From an uncultured Bacteroidales bacterium (GTDB taxonomy: Bacteria; Bacteroidota; Bacteroidia; Bacteroidales; Paludibacteraceae): a DNA stretch of 18,578 bases. Where the stretch lies: contig CALCGX010000077.1 in assembly GCA_937901225.1 (NCBI GenBank), positions 1 to 18,578 of the forward strand, given 5' to 3'. This document shows positions 1 through 7,930 of this stretch, piece after piece (position 1 is the stretch's first letter; each line of letters begins with the position of its first letter). A model generated the notes under the pieces. It saw only the letters and a program-made list of their open reading frames with translations, was not told where the DNA came from and ran no database searches. The position numbers were made by a program, and so were the translations under genes.

Positions 1-1253
1 TCCTCGGTAAATGCAGCACGGGTAGCCTCTTCGTTCTTATAGTAGCCCATCATCACGTTCTCTCCACGCACCAGGATCTCGCCCTCGCCTTTCTCGTTAG
101 GATTGTCAATTTTTGCCTCCATACCTGGCACAGGCGCACCGCAACTACGACGTTTGAAGTATTTAGGTGGCAAACCACTGACGAGTGGTCCGCACTCGGT
201 CATACCGAAACCGATTGACAATGGGAAATTAACATCCAACAGACATTTCTCCACGACAGGGTTCATTGCTGCTCCACCGCAGAGGAAATAGCGCACTTGA
301 CCGCCAAAGGCTTTTACAAGGGATTTCTTTACATAGGCACGAATGAGGTTCATGATACCAGGTGTGTACCAACAGAATTTGAGTACTGCCTTGCTGAGTA
401 GTGGATCGAGTTTCTTCTTATGAATTTTCTCTATCACCAATGGTACCGTAGCAACCAAATATGGATTAACATCTGCCATGGCTTTCAGTAGCAGACTTGG
501 AGTAGGTGCTTTGGTAAGGTAATAGATAGTTGCACCTGCACTGAATGGATAAAGGAAGTCTGCTAATTGACCGAACATATGCGCCAAAGGCAACATACTA
601 ACAACGCGTTGACCTGGCTCTACAGGTAGGATATGCTGACCGTTCTCAGTATTGTTACTCAGCGAACGGTGGCTAATCATCACGCCTTTTGGTGAACCCG
701 TTGAGCCCGAAGTATAATTGATGAGTGCGAGTGAATCAAGATCAATCTCGCCATCTTGCACGAGCGAGAAGAATGTATTCTCAGTGAGGGTAGATGGTTC
801 GGTCATGATATGCTCCACATTCCCCTTGTACTCCTCTGCGAGGTGGATAAACGAGAAGTCATCCATTGACATGATGGCTTGTAGCTTAGGCAACTGCTGG
901 TGTTGCAAGTCGCGCCACACATAAGGTCCAACGATGAGCATCTTCGAGTCAGAGTGTTCCAGGAGGCGTGCCAAATCCTCTGCTTTGAAGTCTTGCAAGA
1001 GGGTAACTGCCACCGCTTTGTAGGACATGATTGCCATGTAGGAAACCACCCAATTGGAGCAGTTGCGCGAGGCAATAGCAATCTTATCTCCTTGTTGAAT
1101 ACCCAACGTACGGAAAAGTTTATGAAAACGGCGAACTTGTTGCGCCACCTCAGCGTGGGTATATTGTGTTTTCTCTCCGTAATCAACAAAAGCGACATCG
1201 CGCCAACGATTATGGATCACTTGATCCATATAATGTAAAAAATGGTGTTTCAT
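1..1253 (-). CDS. AMP-forming acyl-CoA ligase (long-chain fatty acid-CoA ligase-like), C-terminus beyond window
   Basis: Adenylate-forming enzyme that would activate a carboxylic acid, most likely a fatty acid, to an acyl-CoA through an acyl-AMP. The frame runs from the ATG at 1253 to base 1 without a stop, giving about 417 residues. Family members of this type are about 550 residues, so the C-terminal lid domain is mostly outside the window. The ATP-binding loop YTSGSTGSPKG is at roughly residues 180-190 and the adenylation motif GFGMTECGP is further on, at about bases 185-215. The start is preceded by AT-rich sequence with no Shine-Dalgarno, as is usual in Bacteroidota. It is the last visible gene of the pfp run, 52 bases after the thioesterase. 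The pair suggests activation and hydrolysis of acyl-CoA in one pathway. The family is sure; the substrate is not readable from sequence and could also be an aromatic or branched acid. Confidence 0.9.
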   Translation of the reverse strand, partial: MKHHFLHYMDQVIHNRWRDVAFVDYGEKTQYTHAEVAQQVRRFHKLFRTLGIQQGDKIAIASRNCSNWVVSYMAIMSYKAVAVTLLQDFKAEDLARLLEHSDSKMLIVGPYVWRDLQHQQLPKLQAIMSMDDFSFIHLAEEYKGNVEHIMTEPSTLTENTFFSLVQDGEIDLDSLALINYTSGSTGSPKGVMISHRSLSNNTENGQHILPVEPGQRVVSMLPLAHMFGQLADFLYPFSAGATIYYLTKAPTPSLLLKAMADVNPYLVATVPLVIEKIHKKKLDPLLSKAVLKFCWYTPGIMNLIRAYVKKSLVKAFGGQVRYFLCGGAAMNPVVEKCLLDVNFPLSIGFGMTECGPLVSGLPPKYFKRRSCGAPVPGMEAKIDNPNEKGEGEILVRGENVMMGYYKNEEATRAAFTE

Positions 1254-1305
1254 AATCAATTTTGAAATTTTGAATTAAGAATTTAGAACATTCAGTATCG
1301 AATTC

Positions 1306-1818
1306 CTAAACCCCTAAAGTAGTTAATACTTCCTCCCTTGTCAAATCCTCTCCAATTAATTCTGTTGGGCGGCATGGCACCTCAGCAGGTGCGTGCGCCG
1401 CATCAAAAGTAAAATAAGTACACGTACATTCCACTAGAATCTCCCCCTGTGCACTTTTAATTTCTCCATCCACTACGGCAATATTGCGTTTCATCTCGCG
1501 CAGTCGTGCACGCAACTCTATATAATCTTGCCGTATCACCACAGGTTTGCGGAAACGCGTTTCCATCTTAGCCGTTACCCCCGAAGATTGCAACTTATGA
1601 AAAACTACCCAACCGCAAATCTCATCCAACAACACTGACTGCACACCTCCATGCAGTGTATTCTCCCAAGACTGATAATGCTCCTTTGGACGCCAAAAAC
1701 ACACCACATCATTGCCCTCCTCATAGAACTGCATCTGCACCCCGAAATGGTTGTCAGGACAGCAACCAAAGCAATGATAGCCCTCTACCCCTATCCATGG
1801 ATTTTTAATCAGTCGCAT
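1306..1818 (-). CDS. PaaI-family hotdog thioesterase
   Basis: A 170-residue single-domain protein of the hotdog-fold (4HBT/PaaI) thioesterase class, expected to hydrolyse an acyl-CoA thioester in the cytoplasm. The N-terminus has the cysteine-rich stretch CFGCCPDNHFG (residues 16-26), a form often seen at the start of PaaI-like proteins. The diagnostic HGG followed by LLDE is at residues 56-66 and probably holds the catalytic acidic residue (D65 or E66). No signal peptide or membrane segment is present. It sits 20 bases after the helical-repeat gene and 52 bases before the acyl-CoA ligase, all on the minus strand, so co-transcription from the pfp promoter is likely. Whether it removes products of the neighbouring ligase or proofreads them is inference. 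The natural substrate is unknown. Confidence 0.85.
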   Translation of the reverse strand: MRLIKNPWIGVEGYHCFGCCPDNHFGVQMQFYEEGNDVVCFWRPKEHYQSWENTLHGGVQSVLLDEICGWVVFHKLQSSGVTAKMETRFRKPVVIRQDYIELRARLREMKRNIAVVDGEIKSAQGEILVECTCTYFTFDAAHAPAEVPCRPTELIGEDLTREEVLTTLGV

Positions 1819-1838
1819 CGTAATTTAGAAATAAACTA

Positions 1839-2561
1839 TTATCGTTTTTTCTCTTTTAAGAATGCAGGTAAAAAAGTTCCTGTAATGTATGAAAATTTTG
1901 GTTCTTCAGCCAATAGTTCATGACATTTTTGGATGACTTCTTCCTTGCTCCTTACATATCCCATACTTTGTAATAATGGCATCTGTAGGGCACGTATATT
2001 CCAACGAGGATAATTGTATTGATTAGCATGTTGTTTGTAGATACTATCTGCTTTTTGGTAATATTTAAGTGCTTTTTGCTTGCTACCAAAAAACGGATTA
2101 AAAAATTCCACATTCCCTTGCATGGTCAATACAAATGGATCGTTCGGACTAATTTCCATTGCACGGTTAATATAGTCATAGATTCCTTTGATTTGCTTAG
2201 TTATTTGACGTCTTTCAAACGACAAACGAAAACTGCAAACTCCTGTCTTGTAGCAATAATATACCCCAGAATCAAGATGTGCTCGATGTGCTTCCAAATG
2301 GTTAGCGAATTGCTCTAGTCGATAAGCCGCATCCTCTAGTTTGGCACCAATAGCATGCGCAGCATAACCATATTCATAGTTCAACAAGGTATCTCTCTTC
2401 TCAATAGCCACGCTATCCCAATTCAAAGAATCAATGTATCGTGCCCATACATCCATCTCTGCATTGAGGTAAGCATCGTAGAGCTGCTGCTCCGAGTCTT
2501 GCGCGAGGCAAGTACTCGAGAACAGCACCACGATTATTGATAAAATATTACGTATTTTCAT
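1839..2561 (-). CDS. Secreted alpha-helical repeat (TPR-like) protein of unknown function
   Basis: I do not recognise a named family. The 240-residue product begins with a Sec signal peptide: basic MKIR, a hydrophobic core to about residue 15, and a likely signal peptidase I site after CLA, before Q21. The cysteine at residue 18 lacks a proper lipobox (S-S-T precedes it), so a lipoprotein is less likely. The mature part is helix-rich. A segment near residues 130-170 reads like a tetratricopeptide repeat: AMEISPNDPFVLTMQGNV, then a KALKYYQKADSIY-like helix. Such exported repeat proteins usually bind partners in the periplasm. The ATG lies 4 bases after the pfp stop, so the two are almost certainly co-transcribed and perhaps translationally coupled. 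A functional link to glycolysis is not implied. Real gene: near certain; role: unknown. Confidence 0.8.
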   Translation of the reverse strand: MKIRNILSIIVVLFSSTCLAQDSEQQLYDAYLNAEMDVWARYIDSLNWDSVAIEKRDTLLNYEYGYAAHAIGAKLEDAAYRLEQFANHLEAHRAHLDSGVYYCYKTGVCSFRLSFERRQITKQIKGIYDYINRAMEISPNDPFVLTMQGNVEFFNPFFGSKQKALKYYQKADSIYKQHANQYNYPRWNIRALQMPLLQSMGYVRSKEEVIQKCHELLAEEPKFSYITGTFLPAFLKEKKR

Positions 2562-2565
2562 CTAT

Positions 2566-4224
2566 TTACTTACCCTCTTGCTCAAGCATCAAAGTACGAG
2601 TAGGTTGGTCGCATACCTCGCTTGGTCCGTAGTATTGGATTGGACCAGGATAGATGTAGCTGAGTTGTGGGTCAGCCCAATCTGCACGGTGAGCAGCCAA
2701 GTACTTGAATGGCTCGCCGTTGAGGTCCACCAAAGCCTTTTGGATAACTGGTTTCATCTTGCCGTGGCGACGCTCCATGTTCATCATCATGGTTACAGGC
2801 ACACCACCAGCAACCCACTCAGCAGCAGGTTTGGTGAGGTTCTTTACGAGCGCCATATAGCCAGTCTTGCCAGCTGCGATGAGGTGAGCAGCGGTATTAC
2901 CAAGGCTGTAGCAGTAGTCAGCATCGAAGTTAGATGGCATCGCGCAACGACCTTCGTAACCGAAGAAGTGGTTGAGGGCAGCGAATTTGCCCTTGTATGT
3001 ACCAGCCGCTTTGAGTTGAGCCAAGCGTTTTTGTACCATTTCGATGAGGAGTTTCTCTGTCTCAATTTGGCTAACCATTACGTTGCCATGAGGGTCACGG
3101 TCGAGGGTAAGTTGCTTAGCAATACCCTTTGGCAAGCTGCGATAGAGGTCGCAAGATGCAGGAGTGAGTTTGGATTTTACATACTCGCGCTTAGCATCGT
3201 CGCCTTCGAGCGCAGCAAACTCTTCGTTCTCAGCGAGCATATCGTTGAGCTCTTGGATGAGGACGCGCATAGCAGGGATAAACTCGATGAGGCCCTCTGG
3301 AATGAGGATGGTACCGAAGTTCAAGCCAGCATTAGCACGAGCTACGATTACCTCTACGATTTGCTCTACCACCTCGTTGAGGGTCATATTGTTAGCCTCT
3401 ACTTCCTCAGAGATAAGGCAAACGTTTGGTTGTGCTTGCAAAGCGCACTCAAGTGCGATGTGGCTAGCAGAGCGACCCATGAGACGGATGAAGTGCCAGT
3501 ATTTCTTAGCTGAGTTAGCATCGCGTTGGATGTTACCGATAAGCTCAGCGAAGGTCTTACAAGCGGTATCAAAACCAAAAGAGGTCTCAATCATCTCGTT
3601 TTTGAGGTCGCCATCGATAGTCTTAGGACAACCGATCACTTGGATACCGCAGTTCTTTTGTAGGTAATACTCAGCGAGCACGCACGCGTTGGTATTAGAA
3701 TCATCACCACCGATAATCACGATAGCCTTGATACCGAGCTCGTTGCAGACCTTGATACCTTTGTCGAATTGCTCGATCTCTTCCAATTTGGTACGACCCG
3801 AACCGATGATATCAAAACCACCCGTATTGCGGTACTCGTCGATGATGTCTGCGGTGAGTTCTGCATACTTGCCATCTACCAAACCACTAGGACCTCCGAG
3901 GAAGCCGTAGAGTTTGTTCGCTGGGTTGATGCGCTTGAGCGCGTCGAACAAACCACAGATTACGTTGTGACCACCAGGAGCTTGACCACCAGATAGGATT
4001 ACACCTACATTGAAGGCCGCTACGCTAGCCGCTTCAGCAGTAGGCTCAAACTCAATAACAGGCATTCCGTAGGTGTTAGGGAAGAGTTTTTGAATTTCCT
4101 CTTGGTCCGCTACAGATTGCGTTTTTGCGCCTTCTTTGAGGCTCACATTACCTTGCAAAGCCACTGGCATCTTAGGTTGATACGCAGCACGAGCGATTTG
4201 CAATGGGCTTTTTGTCATTGTCAT
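2566..4224 (-). CDS. pfp: Pyrophosphate-dependent 6-phosphofructokinase, long type
   Basis: Cytoplasmic glycolytic enzyme that reversibly phosphorylates fructose 6-phosphate using pyrophosphate. At 552 residues it matches the long PPi-PFK clade rather than the roughly 320-residue ATP enzyme. Visible motifs are GGQAPGG (79-85, phosphate-binding loop), GGDDS (172-176), PKTIDGD (200-206, catalytic Asp and the Lys typical of PPi users) and MGRSASH (249-255). The second Asp of GGDD and the Lys of PKTID are the residues that distinguish PPi from ATP enzymes. The start at 4224 is chosen as the first Met; a second Met two codons later is equally possible, and neither has a Shine-Dalgarno. A promoter at 4339-4370 gives a leader of about 105 bases that contains a 9-bp tandem repeat. 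It is the first gene of a minus-strand run of four. Confidence 0.96.
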   Translation of the reverse strand: MTMTKSPLQIARAAYQPKMPVALQGNVSLKEGAKTQSVADQEEIQKLFPNTYGMPVIEFEPTAEAASVAAFNVGVILSGGQAPGGHNVICGLFDALKRINPANKLYGFLGGPSGLVDGKYAELTADIIDEYRNTGGFDIIGSGRTKLEEIEQFDKGIKVCNELGIKAIVIIGGDDSNTNACVLAEYYLQKNCGIQVIGCPKTIDGDLKNEMIETSFGFDTACKTFAELIGNIQRDANSAKKYWHFIRLMGRSASHIALECALQAQPNVCLISEEVEANNMTLNEVVEQIVEVIVARANAGLNFGTILIPEGLIEFIPAMRVLIQELNDMLAENEEFAALEGDDAKREYVKSKLTPASCDLYRSLPKGIAKQLTLDRDPHGNVMVSQIETEKLLIEMVQKRLAQLKAAGTYKGKFAALNHFFGYEGRCAMPSNFDADYCYSLGNTAAHLIAAGKTGYMALVKNLTKPAAEWVAGGVPVTMMMNMERRHGKMKPVIQKALVDLNGEPFKYLAAHRADWADPQLSYIYPGPIQYYGPSEVCDQPTRTLMLEQEGK

Positions 4225-4244
4225 AGGATTGATAAGTTTTATTA

Positions 4245-4298
4245 AGTTTTAAAAGTTTTAAGAGTTTTAAAAGTTTTAAGAGTTCTAAAAGTTTCAAG
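4245..4298 (-). repeat. Six tandem 9-bp repeats in the pfp leader
   Basis: On the plus strand, six consecutive 9-base units read agttttaaa, agttttaag, agttttaaa, agttttaag, agttctaaa and agtttcaag. Partial copies flank both sides (about 4234-4244 and 4299-4309). The first four units alternate exactly as a duplicated 18-mer. The array lies between the predicted pfp transcription start (near 4332) and the ATG at 4224, so it would be transcribed into the 5' leader as an A/U-rich, CUUAAAACU-type repeat. No hairpin is needed to explain it. Its function, if any, is unknown. Confidence 0.85.
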
Positions 4299-4338
4299 GG
4301 TAGTTCTAAAAAAAATCTACAGACCTTAAATTACGCGA

Positions 4339-4370
4339 CAAAGGTACAAAAAAAAAAGCGAATCTGCAAA
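4339..4370 (-). promoter_or_regulatory. Bacteroidota-type promoter for pfp
   Basis: Read on the minus strand: TTTG (4370-4367), a 20-base spacer, then TACCTTTG (4346-4339). This matches the Bacteroidota housekeeping sigma pattern of a TTTG -33 box and a TAnnTTTG -7 box. The spacer carries a run of ten A/T pairs. Transcription should start near 4332, about 108 bases before the pfp ATG. Confidence 0.8.
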
Positions 4371-4534
4371 TTTACGTATAAATTTGGAGAAAAACATATT
4401 ATTTTTTTTGCAAATCGTACTTTTCTAAACATTTATAATGCCCATATAGATTTCAACTCCCTCAAAAAAAAACATCCATGGGCGCAACAAAAAGATTAAC
4501 ACATTTTAACAATCAGCCCATCATTCGTGCCACT

Positions 4535-4739
4535 ATAACACTTTCACACTATAACATAAAAAAAAGAGTCGAATGGTATATATCGCATAAAAAATAATAT
4601 TATATATTATATATATAATTATTATCTACCCCAATACCCCCTAAAAAAAGTCGATTTTTTAGAAAGTATGATTTTGGTGTTTGGGCAGCATGGAGAGTGA
4701 TTTCGCTCATAAAATGATGTTATAGTGTGATAGTGTTAT
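4535..4739. repeat. 23-bp inverted repeat (22 of 23 matches) enclosing an AT-rich core
   Basis: The left arm 4535-4557 and right arm 4717-4739 are reverse complements with a single mismatch, 159 bases apart. The left arm overlaps two direct copies of cactataac (4531-4539 and 4547-4555), and the right arm has the reverse-complement copy at 4719-4727. A weaker outer pair (4494-4510 against 4750-4766, about 13 of 17 matching) may extend the symmetry. No open frame or clear target-site duplication is present. It could be a small non-autonomous mobile element, a pair of regulator sites or a dispersed genomic repeat; I cannot tell which. Confidence 0.75.
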
Positions 4740-4775
4740 GCAGGTAGATGTTAAAAAACGTTAATAATTATTATC

Positions 4776-4807
4776 TATCTTCGGGGTATCTTCGGGATAT
4801 CTTCGGG
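4776..4807 (+). repeat. Three TATCTTCGGG direct repeats at 11-bp spacing
   Basis: Identical 10-mers start at 4776, 4787 and 4798, each one base apart from the next, so their period of 11 bp is close to one turn of B-DNA. They end about 41 bases upstream of the -33 box of the DUF5686 gene and about 80-110 bases upstream of its predicted transcription start. That location suits a cooperative activator or repressor. The bound factor is unknown and the regulatory role is inference. Confidence 0.7.
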
Positions 4808-4848
4808 ACAAAGTGAAAGCATGCAACTAAGTTCAATCGTCTTAAAAA

Positions 4849-4880
4849 GTTGCATATGTCAAAAAAAAGTTGTACCTTTG
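4849..4880 (+). promoter_or_regulatory. Bacteroidota-type promoter for the DUF5686 gene
   Basis: The -7 box TACCTTTG is at 4873-4880. A GTTG matching three of four bases of the TTTG -33 box is at 4849-4852, with a 20-base spacer containing an A-run. The predicted transcription start near 4887 leaves a leader of about 150 bases before the ATG at 5037, long for this phylum, containing the hairpin at 4943-4967. Confidence 0.72.
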
Positions 4881-4942
4881 CAGCCCAATACGCGAGGACG
4901 CTCGTACAAACTATGCGATAAGTCCGATTAACAACACACTTG

Positions 4943-4967
4943 CAAACAATCATGACCTGATTGTTTG
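4943..4967 (+). promoter_or_regulatory. Stem-loop in the 5' leader of the DUF5686 gene
   Basis: A perfect 10-bp inverted repeat, caaacaatca / tgattgtttg, encloses the 5-base loop tgacc. AC-rich and GT-rich flanks could lengthen the stem with a bulge. There is no U-run after it, so it is not a canonical terminator. A smaller palindrome (acatca-t-tgatgt, 5005-5017) sits just before the start codon. It may be an RNA structure in the leader or an operator; function unknown. Confidence 0.5.
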
Positions 4968-5036
4968 GTTGTTGTGTGAATAATAATAAGATTAGTAAAA
5001 TAGCACATCATTGATGTTGAGAGAGAAAAAATAATA

Positions 5037-7889
5037 ATGGCAATAAAGAATATCCATATTCTATACATTCTTCTAATGTTTTCTGTGACCATTTTCGCAC
5101 AGGAAACACCCTCTCGTACCGCAGCCAGCGGTATTGTGGTAGATGCAGAGAGTGGCGAGACCTTGCCATTCGTACAGGTTTATTTTCTAAAGTCAACCAC
5201 GAGTAAAGGAATGACGGCCTCTGGAGTAGGCACGACGACCGATTTGGATGGCAATTTCACGATTAGCAACACGGCAGGATATACCATGCTTACTTTCCAA
5301 ATGATGGGTTACAAGACAAAGACCATCACCGTGAGCAAAGGTCATAGCAAAGCCAATATGAAGATAAAATTAGACCCTGACGTATATGGTTTGCAAGACG
5401 TGATCATCACCCCTAAAAACAAAAAGAAAGACTACCGTCGTCGAGGTAATCCTGCTGTGGAACTGATTAAGAATGTGATTGCTAACAAGAATGAGCACTG
5501 TGTACAATCACTGGACTACTACACAGCGCAATCCTACACGCGCATGTCTTTTGCGTTGGACAATATCAATATCAATTGGGAGAAGCCATTTTGGAAGAGT
5601 TTTACTTTTCTGCAAAAATATATCGACACTACAGGTGTATATCCTAATGTGACAGTCAGTATTCGCGAAAATTTGAACGACGAATATTACCAGCGTAGGC
5701 CATACAAAGAAAAAAAGATCATACAAAAAAATCGCGTTTTCGGTGTGGAAGATTTGGTTACCTATGGTTCTATACATGAGAACATCAAGGAGCTGTTCAA
5801 AGATGTGGACATCAATCACAATAGTTTGAATCTGCTATACAACCGCTTTGTATCCCCACTATCGTCCTCTATTGCAGTTAGTTTCTATCAATACTACATC
5901 ATGGACACCATCATGGTGGATGGTTATCAGTGTATTGACTTGGCGTTTGTGCCTGTGAACTCAGAAAGTTACGGTTTCACGGGACACCTATATATTGTGA
6001 ATGACTCAACGTATCGCATTAAGAGATACGCCATCAATATTCCTCCAGAAATCAACCTCAACTTCGCGAGCAACTACTCCATTGAGCATAATTATGTCCA
6101 GTTGGAGAATGGTCTGTGGGCACCCGATAGAACGACCACTTATGCCAAATTCTATATTTTCAACAAGAAAAAAGGTATGGTGGCACGACAGACCAAGATA
6201 TATACCAACTGGGATATGGAAACACCTATTCCACCTGATATATTCTCGAACATGACCGCTGACGAAGTAGAAACCAACGACTCGATGGCTGTTCACTATG
6301 GTGCTGCAGCATGGGATACGCTGCGTCCAGAGCCACTGACTAAGTATGAGAGTTCGGTATATGAATTGGTGCAAGAAGTGACTGCTGTGCCCAAATTAGC
6401 CAGCGCTATCGCAGCCATCAATGCTATTACAACTGAGTTTGTAGCTACTACACCTGCAAGGGACCTTGATTTGACCAAGTTTGACTTTGGTCCGATCTAT
6501 AATTTCGTCAGTTGGAACATGCTGGAGGGTGTTCGTTTGCGCATCGGAGGAACCTCTACGGCAAAGTTGCACGACCAGTTATTCTTTAGGGGTTATGCCG
6601 CCTTCGGACTAAAAGATTTGCGTCCAAAGTATAATGCCACATTTGTATATACCTTTGACAAACACAAGAATCAGCCTTATGACGGTTTGCGTCATCACTT
6701 GCAATTAAGTGCCCAATACGATGTAGAAGAACCAGGACAGATTACTGATGTCATACGACGTGATAATATACTCATGTCCATTCCGACAGGCACACCTACA
6801 CTCGGTTTTAACCAGTATGTATTCCGCGCCAAATTGGAATATATGAAAGAATGGCAGAATATGTTCTCTATAAAAACTGCCTTTGAATTTAGCAATAACG
6901 AAGCTGCAGGTGCATTGCAATACAACCGAATCGACTACACCCCGCAAACAATAGGAACAGAAAATTACTATTCTTCAACACTCTCATCCATCGGACAATA
7001 TCGTAATTACGAAGCGATGGTGGATTTCAAATTTTCGCCAGGTACACGTATCTTTATTGATCGTATGGGTATAGAGAGTCCGTTTGCGATGGACAAAGAT
7101 GCACCGACATTCAAGTTGACACACTATATAGGTTATTTGGACGATAGGCACAACGGAGGCAAAGGTTACTTCTACAACCGCACCGAAGCATTGGTGGACA
7201 AACGCTTTTGGTTCTCTGCTTTTGGAATGTTGGATGTGCGTTTGCAAGGCGGATACATTTGGCAACAAGTACCGTTTACCAAACTATATATCCCCAACAG
7301 TAGTACGAGTATTTTCTTAGCTCAGCGAGCATTCAACTTGATGAAGCCAATGGAATTTATGATGGATTATTATGTGGGATTATATACTACGTATTTCCTC
7401 AAAGGATGGATATTGAATCGTATTCCTGGCATCAATAAACTTAAATTACGCGAAGTAATCAGTTTCTCGGCTATTTACGGTGGTCTTACCAATAAGAACA
7501 ACCCTTACCATGCTGCGGAAAGAAATTCTGATCTATATGATTTTCCGCATACAGCTTTTGCTAATGGTAATAATGCCCAAGGCGACGTAGATTACATAGA
7601 CGGCGTACCGTATATACATGATGACTTTCGCATCTCCTCTCCTATGGGGCCATTGCCTTATATGGAATTGACAGTTGGATTGGAGAATATCTTGAAATTC
7701 ATCCGTATTGATTATATCCGTCGTCTTACATACAACGACTACGAGCTCCCTTACCAAGTGCCACAATTGGATGGAGCGGGCAATGCCGTATTGGACGAGA
7801 ATGGCGAGCCAGTGATGATTAACGCACGCCGTAAGGTAGGTGCATGGGGAAGAAACGGAGTCAAACTAACCGTCCGTTTCTCATTCTAA
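5037..7889 (+). CDS. DUF5686 outer-membrane protein with N-terminal carboxypeptidase-regulatory-like domain
   Basis: A 950-residue exported protein. A Sec signal peptide covers residues 1-21 with a likely cut after IFA, before Q22. Residues about 28-115 form a CarboxypepD_reg-like beta-sandwich: GIVVDAESGETLPFVQVYF at the start, then TDLDGNFTI and a YKTKTITV strand, as in the plug-side domains of Bacteroidota outer-membrane proteins. The rest resembles DUF5686. Its C-terminal half alternates aromatic and polar residues like a beta-barrel, and the chain ends in ...VRFSF, a terminal-Phe signature for outer-membrane insertion. No TonB box or TonB-receptor plug is evident, so it is not a SusC-type receptor. 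The specific role of the family is not established to my knowledge. It is monocistronic, with its own promoter, a long leader and phased upstream repeats, and faces a convergent minus-strand gene. Confidence 0.88.
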   Translation: MAIKNIHILYILLMFSVTIFAQETPSRTAASGIVVDAESGETLPFVQVYFLKSTTSKGMTASGVGTTTDLDGNFTISNTAGYTMLTFQMMGYKTKTITVSKGHSKANMKIKLDPDVYGLQDVIITPKNKKKDYRRRGNPAVELIKNVIANKNEHCVQSLDYYTAQSYTRMSFALDNININWEKPFWKSFTFLQKYIDTTGVYPNVTVSIRENLNDEYYQRRPYKEKKIIQKNRVFGVEDLVTYGSIHENIKELFKDVDINHNSLNLLYNRFVSPLSSSIAVSFYQYYIMDTIMVDGYQCIDLAFVPVNSESYGFTGHLYIVNDSTYRIKRYAINIPPEINLNFASNYSIEHNYVQLENGLWAPDRTTTYAKFYIFNKKKGMVARQTKIYTNWDMETPIPPDIFSNMTADEVETNDSMAVHYGAAAWDTLRPEPLTKYESSVYELVQEVTAVPKLASAIAAINAITTEFVATTPARDLDLTKFDFGPIYNFVSWNMLEGVRLRIGGTSTAKLHDQLFFRGYAAFGLKDLRPKYNATFVYTFDKHKNQPYDGLRHHLQLSAQYDVEEPGQITDVIRRDNILMSIPTGTPTLGFNQYVFRAKLEYMKEWQNMFSIKTAFEFSNNEAAGALQYNRIDYTPQTIGTENYYSSTLSSIGQYRNYEAMVDFKFSPGTRIFIDRMGIESPFAMDKDAPTFKLTHYIGYLDDRHNGGKGYFYNRTEALVDKRFWFSAFGMLDVRLQGGYIWQQVPFTKLYIPNSSTSIFLAQRAFNLMKPMEFMMDYYVGLYTTYFLKGWILNRIPGINKLKLREVISFSAIYGGLTNKNNPYHAAERNSDLYDFPHTAFANGNNAQGDVDYIDGVPYIHDDFRISSPMGPLPYMELTVGLENILKFIRIDYIRRLTYNDYELPYQVPQLDGAGNAVLDENGEPVMINARRKVGAWGRNGVKLTVRFSF

Positions 7890-7896
7890 CATACTT

Positions 7897-7923
7897 GGCA
7901 GCACAACAATCCCTTGTTCTGCC
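7897..7923. terminator. Candidate bidirectional terminator hairpin between convergent genes
   Basis: Arms ggcagcacaa (7897-7906) and ttgttctgcc (7914-7923) pair at 9 of 10 positions around a 7-base loop, in the 41-base gap between the DUF5686 stop and the stop of the LtaS-like gene. Position favours a shared terminator. Neither side has a proper U-run, so the call is tentative. Confidence 0.45.
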
Positions 7924-7930
7924 GCAAAAA

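Larger units (their letters stand above)
4225..5036. other. 812-base divergent intergenic region between pfp and the DUF5686 gene
   Basis: No convincing gene or known structured RNA is seen here; short open frames in this stretch show no protein-like character. From left to right it holds the 9-bp tandem array and the pfp promoter, then AT-rich sequence. Next comes a 23-bp imperfect inverted repeat whose arms (4535-4557 and 4717-4739) enclose a very AT-rich core, including a small A/T hairpin at 4641-4662. After that come three phased TATCTTCGGG repeats (4776-4807), the DUF5686 promoter (4849-4880) and a leader with a 10-bp-stem hairpin (4943-4967). It is by far the longest non-coding stretch in the window, where other gaps are under 250 bases. 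Confidence 0.7.

Noticed and set aside
2499..2561. Lipoprotein signal for the secreted repeat protein
   Set aside because: Cys18 is preceded by Ser-Ser-Thr rather than a lipobox Leu at -3; a signal peptidase I site after CLA fits better.
2578..3513. A 311-codon open frame on the plus strand opposite pfp
   Set aside because: It is a shadow of the strongly conserved pfp reading frame and shows no recognisable domain, signal or neighbour support.
4771..4953. Short minus-strand open frame in the DUF5686 leader
   Set aside because: It runs antisense through the promoter and hairpin, has no protein-like features and no promoter of its own.
4225..5036. tRNA, rRNA or known riboswitch in the long intergenic region
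   Set aside because: No cloverleaf, conserved riboswitch core or rRNA-like sequence could be recognised; only repeats, promoters and simple hairpins are visible.
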